The position numbers were made by a program, and so were the translations under genes. Shown piece by piece: positions 55,788 to 64,000 of a stretch of 64,000 nucleotides of DNA. How positions within the stretch are numbered: position 1 is the first letter of the stretch; each line of letters opens with the position of its first letter. A model generated the notes under the pieces. The model had not been told where the DNA came from. It made no database searches and worked only from the letters and a program-made list of their open reading frames with translations. The stretch covers positions 124,001 through 188,000 of the forward strand of contig CAWJOG010000021.1 in the NCBI GenBank assembly GCA_963844435.1. The letters are read 5' to 3'. This DNA is from JBDSLU01 sp963844435. GTDB lineage: Bacteria > Acidobacteriota > Vicinamibacteria > Vicinamibacterales > Vicinamibacteraceae.

Positions 55788-57432
55788 ATGAGCCTCACGG
55801 TGGGTCGGCGGCAGTTCCTCGAGCAGCTGGGACGGTCGGGGGCCGCGCTCGCGGCGGGATCCTGGCTCGCCAGCATGGGCTACGTGGCGGCAGCCGGGCC
55901 GGCGCGCGCGATCGTCAACCAGGCCCGCGTCCGCTCCGAGCTCGATCGCCGGCTGTTCGGATCGTTCCTCGAGCATCTCGGGCGCGCCGTCTACACCGGC
56001 GTCTTCGAGCCGGGCTCCCCGCTCGCCGACGCGAAGGGCTTCCGCCGCGACGTGGCCGAACAGATCAAGGGCCTGGGCGTGCCGGTCATGCGGTATCCCG
56101 GCGGCAACTTCGTGTCCGGCTACAACTGGCTCGATGGCGTCGGGCCCAGGGCGGCGCGGCCGACCGTCCTGGAGCGCGCGTGGAACTCGCTCGAGACCAA
56201 CCAGTTCGGCACGAACGAGTTCATCGAGTGGTGCCGCGTCGTCGGCACCGAACCGCTGCTCGCCTTCAACCTGGGCACCGGCACGCCGGAGACGGCCGTC
56301 GCCTACGTCGAGTACCTGCAACGTCGAGAAGGGCACGAAGTGGAGCGAGCTGCGGCGGTCGCACGGCTACGACCGCCCGCACGGCGTGCGCACCTGGTGC
56401 CTGGGCAACGAGATGGACGGTCCCTGGCAGATGGGCACGATGCCGGCCCGCGACTACGGCCGCAAGGCGCGCGACACCGCCCGCCAGATGCGCGTGCTCG
56501 ACCGCACCTATGAGCTCATCGCCTGCGGATCGAGCAACACCATCCTGCCGACGTATCTGGTGTGGGACCGCGAGGTGCTGGAGGAGTGCTACGACCAGGT
56601 CGACGCGCTCTCGCTGCACAACTACTACGGCAACACCCCGGCGCTCACCGGCAACAGCACCGCCCGCTACCTGGCGATGAACCTCGACATGGAGCGCCAG
56701 ATCCTCGAGATCGCCGCCGTCTGCGACTACGTGCAGGGCATCCGCAAGTCGCCCAAGAGACTCTGGCTGTCGTTCGACGAATGGAACGTCTGGTACCGCG
56801 CGCGCGGCGGCGACTTCGCCGACGGCAAGGGCACCGCGGCGCCGAAGCTGCTCGAGGAGGTCTACAACCTCGAAGACGCGCTGCTGGTGGGTGGATTCCT
56901 CAACACGCTGCTGCGGCGATCCGATCGCGTGCGCATCGGCTGCCTGGCCCAGATCGTCAACGTGATCGCGCCGCTGGTCACCAACGAGCGCGGCGTGCTG
57001 CGCCAGAGCATCTTCCATCCCTATGCGTGGGCGCTGCAGTACGCCCGCGGCCGGGTCGTCGATCTGCTGGTCGAATCGGACGTGTATCCCATCAGCGGCG
57101 ATGGCCTGCGCGCCGACTTCGCGCGCAACGACCAGGTGCCGTTCGTCGACGTGGCGGTCACCGTCGACGCCGCCAACGGGCGAGCCTGCGCGCTGATGCT
57201 GAACCGCGATCTGGAAGGGGAGCGGGAGCTGATCCTGGAGTGGCAGGCGCCGACGCCGACGCGCGTCCTCGCCTGCGAGACGCTGACCGGCCCGGACCTC
57301 AAGGCGGCGAACACGTTCGCGGCGCCGGACGTGGTCGCGCCGCGCCGGCTCGATGCGCCGGCCGCCGGTCCACGAATGGCCTTCCGGCTGCCGCCGCGCT
57401 CGTACACGGTGGCCCACCTCGCCACGAACTGA
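55788..57432 (+). CDS. Alpha-L-arabinofuranosidase, GH51, one frameshift
   Basis: Exported GH51 arabinofuranosidase of about 547 residues. The N-terminus has a Tat-type signal (VGRRQFLEQLGRSGAALAAG). Family blocks: RRLFGSFLEHLGRAVYTGVF, PVMRYPGGNFVSGYNWLDG, the acid/base Glu in RTWCLGNEMDGPWQMG and the nucleophile Glu in RLWLSFDEWNVWYRARG. The C-terminal jelly-roll starts near VAVTVDAANGRACALMLNRD. An extra C near 56315 (YL-NVEKGTKWSEL) breaks the frame. Convergent with the LacI gene. It releases arabinose from arabinoxylan or arabinan. Confidence 0.93.
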
Positions 57433-57468
57433 GCGGCGCGGTCCTCTCGCTGCGGGCGCTCGCCGGGC

Positions 57469-58665
57469 TCAGGACGATCGCGGCCGTCGCCCGCGGGCGA
57501 TCCGCGGCACCCGGGCCGGCGCGGCGTGCGCGCGTGCCTCGCCGTGGCGCGCCGCCGGCCGCTCCGCGTTTTCGCGTGCATCGACCGACAGCCGCTCGAG
57601 GATCAGGTCGAGATTGCTGCGCATCACCACGTACGGCACGATGCGCTGGCGCGCCGGGGACCGCTCGCGGTGGTGCAGGAACCGGTAGAGCGCCTGCAGC
57701 GCGACGCGGCCCTGCGTCAGGGGCCGCTGGTAGACGGTCGCGGCGACCTTGCCGGCGCGGATCCAGTCGACGAGCTCGGGGAAGAGGTCGGTGGTCACGA
57801 CGGTCAACCCGTCGAGCCGGCGTTCCTGCTCGGCGGCGCGCAGGACCGGCATGCAGTTCACCGTGCTGACGTAAATCCCCTTGAGCGTCGGGTGGGCCCG
57901 CAGCACTTCACGGGCGCGGCGGTGGGCCTCGCGTTCGTCGTCATGCGCCTCGATGATCGGGCCGAGCGCGAGTCCCGGGCTGCAGTTGGACAGGCTCGAC
58001 GCGAACCCGCGCAGCTTGTCGGCGTGATCCTGCGTCGCCAGCCAGCCGGTGAAGAACCCGACCTGGCCGCCGCCAGGCACGAACCGGCCGAGCAGCTCGC
58101 CGGCGATCGCGCCGACGGTGAACGGATCGGCGGAGACCGAGACGAGCCGCGGGCTGTCGGGCGCGTCGGTGACGACGCAGACGACGGGGATGTTGCGGCG
58201 CGCCGCCTCGCGCAGGTGCGGGGCCAGGGCGCTCGGGTTGCCCGGCGCGATGATCAGCCCGTCGGTGCCGTCCGCGAGCGCCTCCTCGAGCAGCGGAATG
58301 TCGCCGTCGCCGAGACACGGATAGGTGCGGACGTCGACGTGCAGCGCCGGCCCGAACGGCGCCGCGGCTTCGCGGATGCCGTCGCGCAGGGCGTCCCAGA
58401 ACAGCGCAATCCGCCGCGGCAGGTGGACCGAGATGCGCAGCTGCTTGCTCGATTGGAGGAAGCGTGCGGCGAGGTTCGGCTTGTAGCCGAGCTTCTCGGC
58501 CAGGTCGAGGACACGGGCTCGCGTGGCCGGGCTGACGTCCGGCTTGCTGTTCAGCGCCCGGTCGACGGTGCCCGTGGAGACGCCGAGCTGGCGGGCGATG
58601 TCCTTGATTCCCACGGGCGCCGATGGCGCTCGAGACTTCGGCTCACGCGGCATTTTGGGCCTCAT
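57469..58665 (-). CDS. LacI-family transcriptional regulator
   Basis: Intact LacI/GalR repressor. The helix-turn-helix is VGIKDIARQLGVSTGTVDRA followed by hinge LNSKPDVSPATRARVLDLAE. The sugar-binding domain shows ISVHLPRRIALFWDALRDGI, GTDGLIIAPGNPSALAPHLR, VSADPFTVGAIAGELLGRFV and LKGIYVSTVNCMPVLRAAE. The probable start is ATG 58665 (MRPKMPREPK); the open frame runs on to 58785 without support. A pro/arg-rich tail ends the protein. Two LacI-type operators lie upstream, between it and the TonB-receptor gene, so it probably controls both and possibly the arabinofuranosidase gene. Confidence 0.93.
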   Translation of the reverse strand: MRPKMPREPKSRAPSAPVGIKDIARQLGVSTGTVDRALNSKPDVSPATRARVLDLAEKLGYKPNLAARFLQSSKQLRISVHLPRRIALFWDALRDGIREAAAPFGPALHVDVRTYPCLGDGDIPLLEEALADGTDGLIIAPGNPSALAPHLREAARRNIPVVCVVTDAPDSPRLVSVSADPFTVGAIAGELLGRFVPGGGQVGFFTGWLATQDHADKLRGFASSLSNCSPGLALGPIIEAHDDEREAHRRAREVLRAHPTLKGIYVSTVNCMPVLRAAEQERRLDGLTVVTTDLFPELVDWIRAGKVAATVYQRPLTQGRVALQALYRFLHHRERSPARQRIVPYVVMRSNLDLILERLSVDARENAERPAARHGEARAHAAPARVPRIARGRRPRSS

Positions 58666-58745
58666 CTTAGCTCGCTCGGCTCTGTGCCCGGCGCCGGACG
58701 CGCTAATCAAAACAGCTGATTTCCCTAGTGCGAACGGAATAGGTC

Positions 58746-58775
58746 TTGACACCGAATCGCCAGCGGGACTAGCCT
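58746..58775 (+). promoter_or_regulatory. Sigma-70-type promoter of the TonB-receptor gene
   Basis: Perfect -35 TTGACA (58746-58751), then 18 bases, then TAGCCT (58770-58775). Transcription would start near 58782, just before the first operator. Confidence 0.6.
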
Positions 58776-58792
58776 TCATCCGCACTTTACCC

Positions 58793-58804
58793 GTAAACGT
58801 TCAC
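58793..58804. promoter_or_regulatory. LacI-type operator 1
   Basis: GTAAACGTTCAC is a near-palindrome with a central CG, the form bound by LacI/GalR proteins. It lies about 11 bases after the predicted transcription start, a classic roadblock position. Confidence 0.6.
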
Positions 58805-58864
58805 GGCGCGAACGAAGTCCAGCTGAGCAATGGATTTCTCGCGCGGTCCGTGGCGGACCGCCCC

Positions 58865-58876
58865 GTGCACGTTCAC
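58865..58876. promoter_or_regulatory. LacI-type operator 2
   Basis: GTGCACGTTCAC lies within CCC...GGG flanks, 72 bases after operator 1 and 36 bases before the receptor ATG. The two sites match at 10 of 12 positions. Spacing close to seven helical turns would suit DNA looping. Confidence 0.6.
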
Positions 58877-58912
58877 GGGCAATCGCACTGACCAGTCGTT
58901 CGGAGGGGACCG

Positions 58913-61900
58913 ATGTCGAACTCCCGCCGCGTCGCGCACGGAGTTATCGCCGTTCTGGCCTGCCTGGGGCTGTGTGGCCTCCCGGCTCCCGCTGAAGCCC
59001 AACGCTCGGACCGCGCCGCCATCAGCGGCGTCGTCACCGATAACCAGGGGTCGGCGGTGCCCGGGGCATCCGTCACCATCCGCAACGAGGGCACCGGGGT
59101 CGAGGTCGTCCTCACGACCAACGAGTCGGGCGCCTACTCGAGCCCGCCGCTGGTCCTCGGGCGCTATTCCGTCACGGTGGACCTGACGGGTTTCAAGAAG
59201 ATGGTGTCGTCGGGCATCCTGCTCCAGGGCGGTGACGCGATTCGCCAGGACGTCGCCCTGCAGGTCGGCGACCTCGCCGAATCGGTGGAAGTCAGGGGGG
59301 CCTCCGGCATCAGCGAAACGAGGCCGGACGTCAGCCACACCGTGGACGAGAAGTACTACCAGGATCTGCCGTTCATGACCGGCTCCGACGTGCGCCTGGC
59401 GGAGTCGGTGCTGCTCATGCAGCCGGGCTATCTGCCGATGCGGCCGAACGGCGACCCGATGTTCCGTGGCAGCCAGTTCAACTCGCGCATCAACGGCGGC
59501 CAGGCGATGGCCACCGAGAACTTCTTCGACGGCGCGGCCTTCGGGTACGCGAGCGGCCATCAGCAGAGCCACGAAAGCACGCCGCCGGTCGAGGCCATTC
59601 AGGAAGTGAAGGTCATCTCGACGACCTACTCCGCGCAGTACGGACACACGAGCGGCGGGTTCATCGACTACACGAGCAAGGCGGGCACGAACAAGTTCCG
59701 TGGCAGCGGCTACTGGTACTTCGCGGATGACGCGTTCAACAAGAACACCGTGTTCGCCGAGCAGGGCGGCATCGAGAAGACGCCGATCCGCAACGACAAC
59801 TTCGGCTTCACGCTCGGCGGTCCCATCCGCCAGAACAAGACGCACTTCTTCACCAACCTCGACTACACCCGCATCCGCTCGGGAACGATCGCCGGCTTCG
59901 GCAATACGACGCCCGTCGACGCGTTCAAGAACGGCAACTTCGGCGCGCTGCTCACCAACAACCAGATCGGCGTCGACGCGCTCGGCCGGCCGATCCTGCA
60001 GGGGCAGATCTTCGATCCGCAGACGACCCGGATGGTCGGCAACATCCCGGTGCGCGATGCGTTCCCGGGCAACGTCATTCCCGCCAATCACCCGCTGCGC
60101 AGCGTCGTCGCGTCGCGGATCGTGCCGCTGATGGTGGGACCCGACCGCGAGGGGCTCGCCAACAACGTCGCCGGCATCGGGACGGGGGACCAGACGTGGG
60201 AGCTGGACGCGCGGAACCTCATGGGCCGCCTCGACCACAACTTCTCCCCGGCCTTCAAGTCGAGCACGAGCTTCTACTGGAACCGCCGTCCGTCGGTGCG
60301 GAACTGCGAGGGCGTGGACGGGTGCAACTACGAAACCAATCCCGAGTCGGAGCCTGAAGGGAACACCAACTACTACGGCAGCGGGTTCTTCCAGCGCATC
60401 TCCACGCACCATGCGCACCAGCAGTTCGATTGGGTCATCAGCAACAACCTGTTGAGCCACTCCACGATCGCGTGGGACCGCTGGTTCATGGGCGGCAATC
60501 ACCTCTCGGCCGGGGCGAACTGGCCGCAGCGGTTGTGGGAGGGCACGGCGAGTCCGACCGGCGGCCTCGTCGCTCAGGATGCCGGGCCGCCGACGATGCG
60601 GTTCAACGGCGGCAGCGTCCCCTACACGGCCATCGGGCTCGAGGGCTGGCCGAAGTTCGGCTTCGAGAAGAACGATCGCTGGCAGTTCTCGAATGACATC
60701 ACGTGGGTGAAGGGACGACACGCGATCAAGACCGGATTCGAGTTCCGCCACCACAACTTCCCTGTCCAGGGCTGGGGGGCAGGCGGCGTGGCGGGCAACT
60801 TCAACTTCGACCGCCTCGGCACCGCCGGCTTCGACGCGGTCGGGAACAACCTGAACCAGACCGGCGATCCGTTCGCGTCCTTCCTGCTGGGGCAGGTCCA
60901 CGCGTCGAATCAGACCATTCCGGCGTTCACGTCGTTCCGCGAGACCTATACCGGTCTGTTCATCAACGACGAGTTCAAGGTCTCCGACAAGCTGACGCTG
61001 ACGCTCGGCCTGCGCTACGACTATCAGTCGGCCCGGACCGAAAAGGACAACCAGTACTCGACCTTCAGCCCGACGACGCCGAACCCGGGAGCGGGCGGCA
61101 TTCCGGGCGCGGTCATCTTCGCGGGAGACGGTCCGGGCCGCTCGGGACAGACCAAGTTCGAGGACGTGCCGAACGATGCGTGGGGGCCTCGCGTGGGCTT
61201 CGCGTATCGGGTCGACGACAAGCAGGCCCTTCGCGGCGGCTACGGGATGTACTACGCGCACGTCTCGTTCAGCCAGTTCGGCGGTTCGCCGACGCAGGGA
61301 TTCGCCTCGAACCCATTTGCGCCGAACAACACCAACGGCATCTTCCCGGCGCACCACCTGGACCAGGGGTTCCCGGAGGACAGGGTCCAGTTCCCGCCGT
61401 TCATCGATCCGACGATCAATCTCGGTGGGAACGTCACGGCGGTCACGCCTGACGGTTTGACGCTGCCGCGGTTCCAGAACTGGTCGGTCACGTACCAGCG
61501 GGAGCTGACCGACAACATGATGCTGGACATCTCCTACATCGGGAACCGCGGCACCCGGCTGAACCACCATTTCGAGACGCTCGGCGTCGGCGCGAACATG
61601 AACGATCCCAGTGTGCTGGCGCTGGGCACGGCCGGTGCTGCAGTCCAACATCAACTCGGCCCTGGCCCGGAACTGCCGGCATCCCGATCCCGTATCCCGG
61701 GTTCAACGGCAACGTCGCCCAGGCGCTGCGGGAGTTCCCGCAGTACCAGAACATCCAGTGGCGCGGCGTGCCGACCGGCCGGAGCCAGTACCACGCGATG
61801 GAAGCTGGTGCTGGAGCGTCGGTTCTCGCGTGGTTTGCAGGCGCGCGTCGGCTACACGTACTCGCACCTCATGAACAACGGGACCGAGACCGGGCAGGGA

Positions 61901-62503
61901 AGTGACGGCCGCAACGGCGGCGTTCAGAACCCTGCCGATCCGCTGCCATGGATTCTGAGCGACGACGACACGCCGCACGTGCTGCTGACCGGGTTCACCT
62001 GGGAGATCCCCGGTCCCACCACAGGGGCGATGAAGCACGTGCTCGGTGGCTGGAACCTGAGCGGCATCCTGCGCTACGAGAGCGGCCGGCCGATGACCAT
62101 CAACATGACCAACGACCTTGGCGGGTTGCTGTTCAACACGCAGAAGCGGCCGAACCAGGTCGGCGAGGGCATGGCGGACTTCGGCGACTTCGATCCGTTC
62201 ACGGATCGTTACTACAACCCCGCCGGCTGGGCCGATCCGGGGCCGCTCCAGTTCGGGAACGCGCCAGAACGCGACGGCGAGGTGCGCGGGTTCGGGAACT
62301 ACAGCGAGGACATCAACATCTTCAAGGTGTTCCCGTTCAGCGACCAGAAGAAGCTCCGGTTCGAAGCCCAGATCGGCAATCTGTTCAACCGCACGACCTA
62401 CTGCAACCCGGCATCCAACTGGAGCGCAGGGAACTTCGGGCAGGTGTTCACGCAGTGCAACACCGCGCGCTCCGTTCAGCTCGGGTTCCGGTTCGACTTC
62501 TAG
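58913..62503 (+). CDS. Oar-like TonB-dependent receptor with carboxypeptidase-regulatory domain
   Basis: Outer-membrane receptor of 1196 residues. Signal peptide ends near PAEAQRSD. Residues about 35-115 form a carboxypeptidase-regulatory beta-sandwich (AISGVVTDNQGSAVPGASVT, LVLGRYSVTVDLTGFKK). Next comes a plug (LPFMTGSDVRLAESVLLMQP, FEN-type NSRINGGQAMATENFFDGAA, VEAIQEVKVISTTYSAQYGH) and a long barrel (KTHFFTNLDYTRIRSGTIAG, TGLFINDEFKVSDKLTLTLG, ending RSVQLGFRFDF). Two compensating frameshifts at about 61635 and 61802 garble 55 residues; an alternative frame gives the expected FPQYQNIQWRGVP. The LacI gene and operators upstream point to import of arabinose-containing oligosaccharides. Confidence 0.93.
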   Translation: MSNSRRVAHGVIAVLACLGLCGLPAPAEAQRSDRAAISGVVTDNQGSAVPGASVTIRNEGTGVEVVLTTNESGAYSSPPLVLGRYSVTVDLTGFKKMVSSGILLQGGDAIRQDVALQVGDLAESVEVRGASGISETRPDVSHTVDEKYYQDLPFMTGSDVRLAESVLLMQPGYLPMRPNGDPMFRGSQFNSRINGGQAMATENFFDGAAFGYASGHQQSHESTPPVEAIQEVKVISTTYSAQYGHTSGGFIDYTSKAGTNKFRGSGYWYFADDAFNKNTVFAEQGGIEKTPIRNDNFGFTLGGPIRQNKTHFFTNLDYTRIRSGTIAGFGNTTPVDAFKNGNFGALLTNNQIGVDALGRPILQGQIFDPQTTRMVGNIPVRDAFPGNVIPANHPLRSVVASRIVPLMVGPDREGLANNVAGIGTGDQTWELDARNLMGRLDHNFSPAFKSSTSFYWNRRPSVRNCEGVDGCNYETNPESEPEGNTNYYGSGFFQRISTHHAHQQFDWVISNNLLSHSTIAWDRWFMGGNHLSAGANWPQRLWEGTASPTGGLVAQDAGPPTMRFNGGSVPYTAIGLEGWPKFGFEKNDRWQFSNDITWVKGRHAIKTGFEFRHHNFPVQGWGAGGVAGNFNFDRLGTAGFDAVGNNLNQTGDPFASFLLGQVHASNQTIPAFTSFRETYTGLFINDEFKVSDKLTLTLGLRYDYQSARTEKDNQYSTFSPTTPNPGAGGIPGAVIFAGDGPGRSGQTKFEDVPNDAWGPRVGFAYRVDDKQALRGGYGMYYAHVSFSQFGGSPTQGFASNPFAPNNTNGIFPAHHLDQGFPEDRVQFPPFIDPTINLGGNVTAVTPDGLTLPRFQNWSVTYQRELTDNMMLDISYIGNRGTRLNHHFETLGVGANMNDPSVLALGTAGAAVQHQLGPGPELPASRSRIPGSTATSPRRCGSSRSTRTSSGAACRPAGASTTRWKLVLERRFSRGLQARVGYTYSHLMNNGTETGQGSDGRNGGVQNPADPLPWILSDDDTPHVLLTGFTWEIPGPTTGAMKHVLGGWNLSGILRYESGRPMTINMTNDLGGLLFNTQKRPNQVGEGMADFGDFDPFTDRYYNPAGWADPGPLQFGNAPERDGEVRGFGNYSEDINIFKVFPFSDQKKLRFEAQIGNLFNRTTYCNPASNWSAGNFGQVFTQCNTARSVQLGFRFDF

Positions 62504-62528
62504 TTCATAATCAGACCGACACTCACGT

Positions 62529-62576
62529 CCGCCCTCTCGGAGTCATCGAGCGACTCCAGAGGGCGGAGCCCTTGTT
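62529..62576 (+). terminator. Terminator-like hairpin after the TonB-receptor gene
   Basis: Outer arms CCGCCCTCT and AGAGGGCGG and inner arms GGAGTC and GACTCC form a long stem. It is followed by CTTGTT, a poor U-tract. It lies 26 bases after the receptor stop. Confidence 0.6.
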
Positions 62577-62627
62577 GCGGCAGGCCGACCCGGCGACTCG
62601 GCCTCGGACTGCTCGGACGTCGCAGGG

Positions 62628-64000
62628 ATGCCCGAAATCTGGCCTAGGCGCGGCGCTACGAGTCCGGGACCAGCAGGAGTACGCGCGTGCCTGTGCCTTC
62701 TTGCCGTGCTGCTATCCTGGCGGCCCGCGGCAGCCGCGGACACCTCACAGTCCTCTCGCGTCGATGGTCGCGAGGCGCTCAAGGCCGCGGTTGCGCTGGT
62801 GCAGCAGGGCCAGCTCGCTGAGGCGGACCGCCAGGCGCAGCGAGCGCTGGCCGATCCCGAGACGCGAGCCGTCGCCAACTCGATTCTCGGCACCATCAGG
62901 CTGCAGCAGAACAGGCTCGACGACAGCGCCAAGCTGCTCGGCGAGGCGATTCGGCTCGAGCCGCGACTCGTCGGGGCCCAGCTGAGTCTCGCGCAGGTCT
63001 ACACCCTCCAGAACAGACCCGACCTTGCGCTCGCGCGCTTCCAGGCGGTCCTCGCGCTCGATCCCGACAACGCGTCGGCCAGGCTCGCCATCGCCCGTTC
63101 GGAAATCGAGAAGGGAAACTACCAGCAGGCCCTGACGCTGGCGGGGCCGGTGCGGTCCGTCCTCCGGCAATCCCCGGAAGGACTGTACGTCGTCACGGCG
63201 GCGCTGCTGAAGAGCGGCAGGCGGGAGGAGGCCGTCCCGCTCGCGGCCGACTGGAAGCGGCTGCCGGACGTGCCGCAGGCGGCGTCGATCGCGTTCGGCC
63301 TGCTGCTCGTCCAGGAGGGCGCGATCGACGAAGGCATCGCCGTGCTCGAGCACGCGACGCAGGCGGGGCGTCCGAGCTATGAGCTCGCGTTCAACCTGGC
63401 GGGCGCGTACTCGATGAAGAAGAACGCCGCCCGCGCGCTCGAGCAATACGACGCGGCGCTGAGCATCAGGCCGGATTCCCTCGACGCCCTGCGCCTTGCC
63501 GCGGGCGAGGGGGAGCGGAACGGGGAGCTCGAACGCTCGCTCTCGTACTGGTTGCGAGCGAAGAAGCTGGCGCCCGACGATCCCGGCATTCTGCTGGGGT
63601 TCGGGCGCGTCTGCTTCAAGATGGATCTGCTCGAGGACGCAGATCTGGCGCTGGTGAAGGCCGCGAGCCTGAAGCCTGGCGATATTCACTACCAGTACAC
63701 GCTGGCCGCGGTGAAGGTCGGGAGGCGCCAGTACGACGAGGCGCGGAGCCTCCTCCAGCCGCTCGTCGAGGCCCACCCTCGAGACCCGCACCTGCGGTAT
63801 GCGATGGGCACCGTCCTGTACACTCAGGGGCAATTGCAGGAGGCTGCCGCGTATCTCAAGGAAAGCATCCGGCTGGAACCGGACCAGCTGCCCTCGTACT
63901 ACTACCTCGCGCTCGTGGCACGTGACCAGGGCAGCCACGACGAGGCGATGGCGATGCTCGAGAAACTGCTCGTGCGGCATCCCGACCATGCCGGGGCCAA
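62628..64000 (+). CDS. Exported TPR-repeat protein, 3' end outside the window
   Basis: Periplasmic TPR protein, at least 457 residues, cut by the window edge. ATG 62628 opens a long signal region (MPEIWPRRGATSPGPAGVRA, then CLCLLAVLLSWRPAAAADT). TPR units follow one after another: AVALVQQGQLAEADRQAQRA, SLAQVYTLQNRPDLALARFQ, LAGAYSMKKNAARALEQYDA, SYWLRAKKLAPDDPGILLGF, AMGTVLYTQGQLQEAAAYLK and LALVARDQGSHDEAMAMLEK. Intact throughout. Such proteins often end with an UnbV-like or sugar-binding module beyond the edge. It follows the receptor gene after a hairpin. Confidence 0.85.
   Translation, partial: MPEIWPRRGATSPGPAGVRACLCLLAVLLSWRPAAAADTSQSSRVDGREALKAAVALVQQGQLAEADRQAQRALADPETRAVANSILGTIRLQQNRLDDSAKLLGEAIRLEPRLVGAQLSLAQVYTLQNRPDLALARFQAVLALDPDNASARLAIARSEIEKGNYQQALTLAGPVRSVLRQSPEGLYVVTAALLKSGRREEAVPLAADWKRLPDVPQAASIAFGLLLVQEGAIDEGIAVLEHATQAGRPSYELAFNLAGAYSMKKNAARALEQYDAALSIRPDSLDALRLAAGEGERNGELERSLSYWLRAKKLAPDDPGILLGFGRVCFKMDLLEDADLALVKAASLKPGDIHYQYTLAAVKVGRRQYDEARSLLQPLVEAHPRDPHLRYAMGTVLYTQGQLQEAAAYLKESIRLEPDQLPSYYYLALVARDQGSHDEAMAMLEKLLVRHPDHAGA

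Noticed and set aside
58787..61654. Long minus-strand open frame (955 codons) opposite the TonB receptor
   Set aside because: The plus-strand receptor is unmistakable. The antisense frame has no family features and would cover the promoter and operators.

Overview
The window is about 64 kb of very GC-rich DNA that reads like a soil Acidobacteriota chromosome, most likely of the Vicinamibacteria type. The inference rests on gene content: an ADOP-type MacB-like permease, a large Oar-like TonB-dependent receptor with an N-terminal carboxypeptidase-regulatory domain, a winged-helix/TPR regulator, several DinB-fold proteins, secreted glutamine cyclotransferase and cyclase-family proteins, and carbohydrate-active enzymes. 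No rRNA, tRNA, CRISPR array, phage or insertion sequence was recognised by eye. About half of the genes are broken by frameshifts. Wherever I could reconstruct the expected frame, one extra base explains the break, so most look like insertion errors in the sequence rather than dead genes.

Layout. 1-1956: 3' part of an ADOP permease. 1960-10282 (minus): beta-barrel porin, urtA, urtB, urtC, urtD, urtE and a ketosynthase-like gene. 10714-15381 (plus, divergent): ureD, a fused ureAB, ureC, ureF, ureG. Together these make a urea import and hydrolysis locus. 15389-24460: phosphodiesterase-like protein, DinB, MmcQ/YjbR, AI-2E-type transporter, glycine-zipper stress protein with a 29-residue membrane peptide, ankyrin protein, dUTPase, EVE protein, secreted hypothetical, winged-helix/TPR regulator. 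24426-29390 (minus operon): DUF3179, DsbD-N-like, GH13 amylase, AlkZ-like protein. 29439-38755: single genes and short operons (glutamine cyclotransferase, SDR, metallophosphoesterase operon, redoxin-thioredoxin fusion, two VOC proteins, serine hydrolase, SGNH hydrolase, cyclase, DinB).

39117-46130 (plus): MacA-like adaptor, ATPase and two permeases, followed in the same direction by an N,N-dimethylformamidase-like secreted protein and a membrane-anchored unknown. 46124-51796: NTF2-like, exported DinB, DUF1801, GH3-PA14 glycosidase and an esterase. 51810-55609 (minus): HEAT-repeat protein, two nearly identical NHLP-leader RiPP precursor genes flanking a hypothetical gene, and an alcohol dehydrogenase. 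55788-62503: a GH51 arabinofuranosidase, a LacI regulator and the TonB receptor, with a strong promoter and two LacI-type operators between the last two. 62628-64000: start of a TPR protein cut by the window edge.

The most interesting item is the tandem NHLP-type precursor pair. The encoded core peptides are identical although the genes differ at many synonymous positions, and no maturation enzyme is visible in the window. Other points of interest are the complete urea locus without ureE, the LacI/TonB/GH51 arabinoside regulon, and a set of genes without Shine-Dalgarno sites whose start codons lie 6-10 bases behind a TANNNT-like box, suggesting leaderless transcription.
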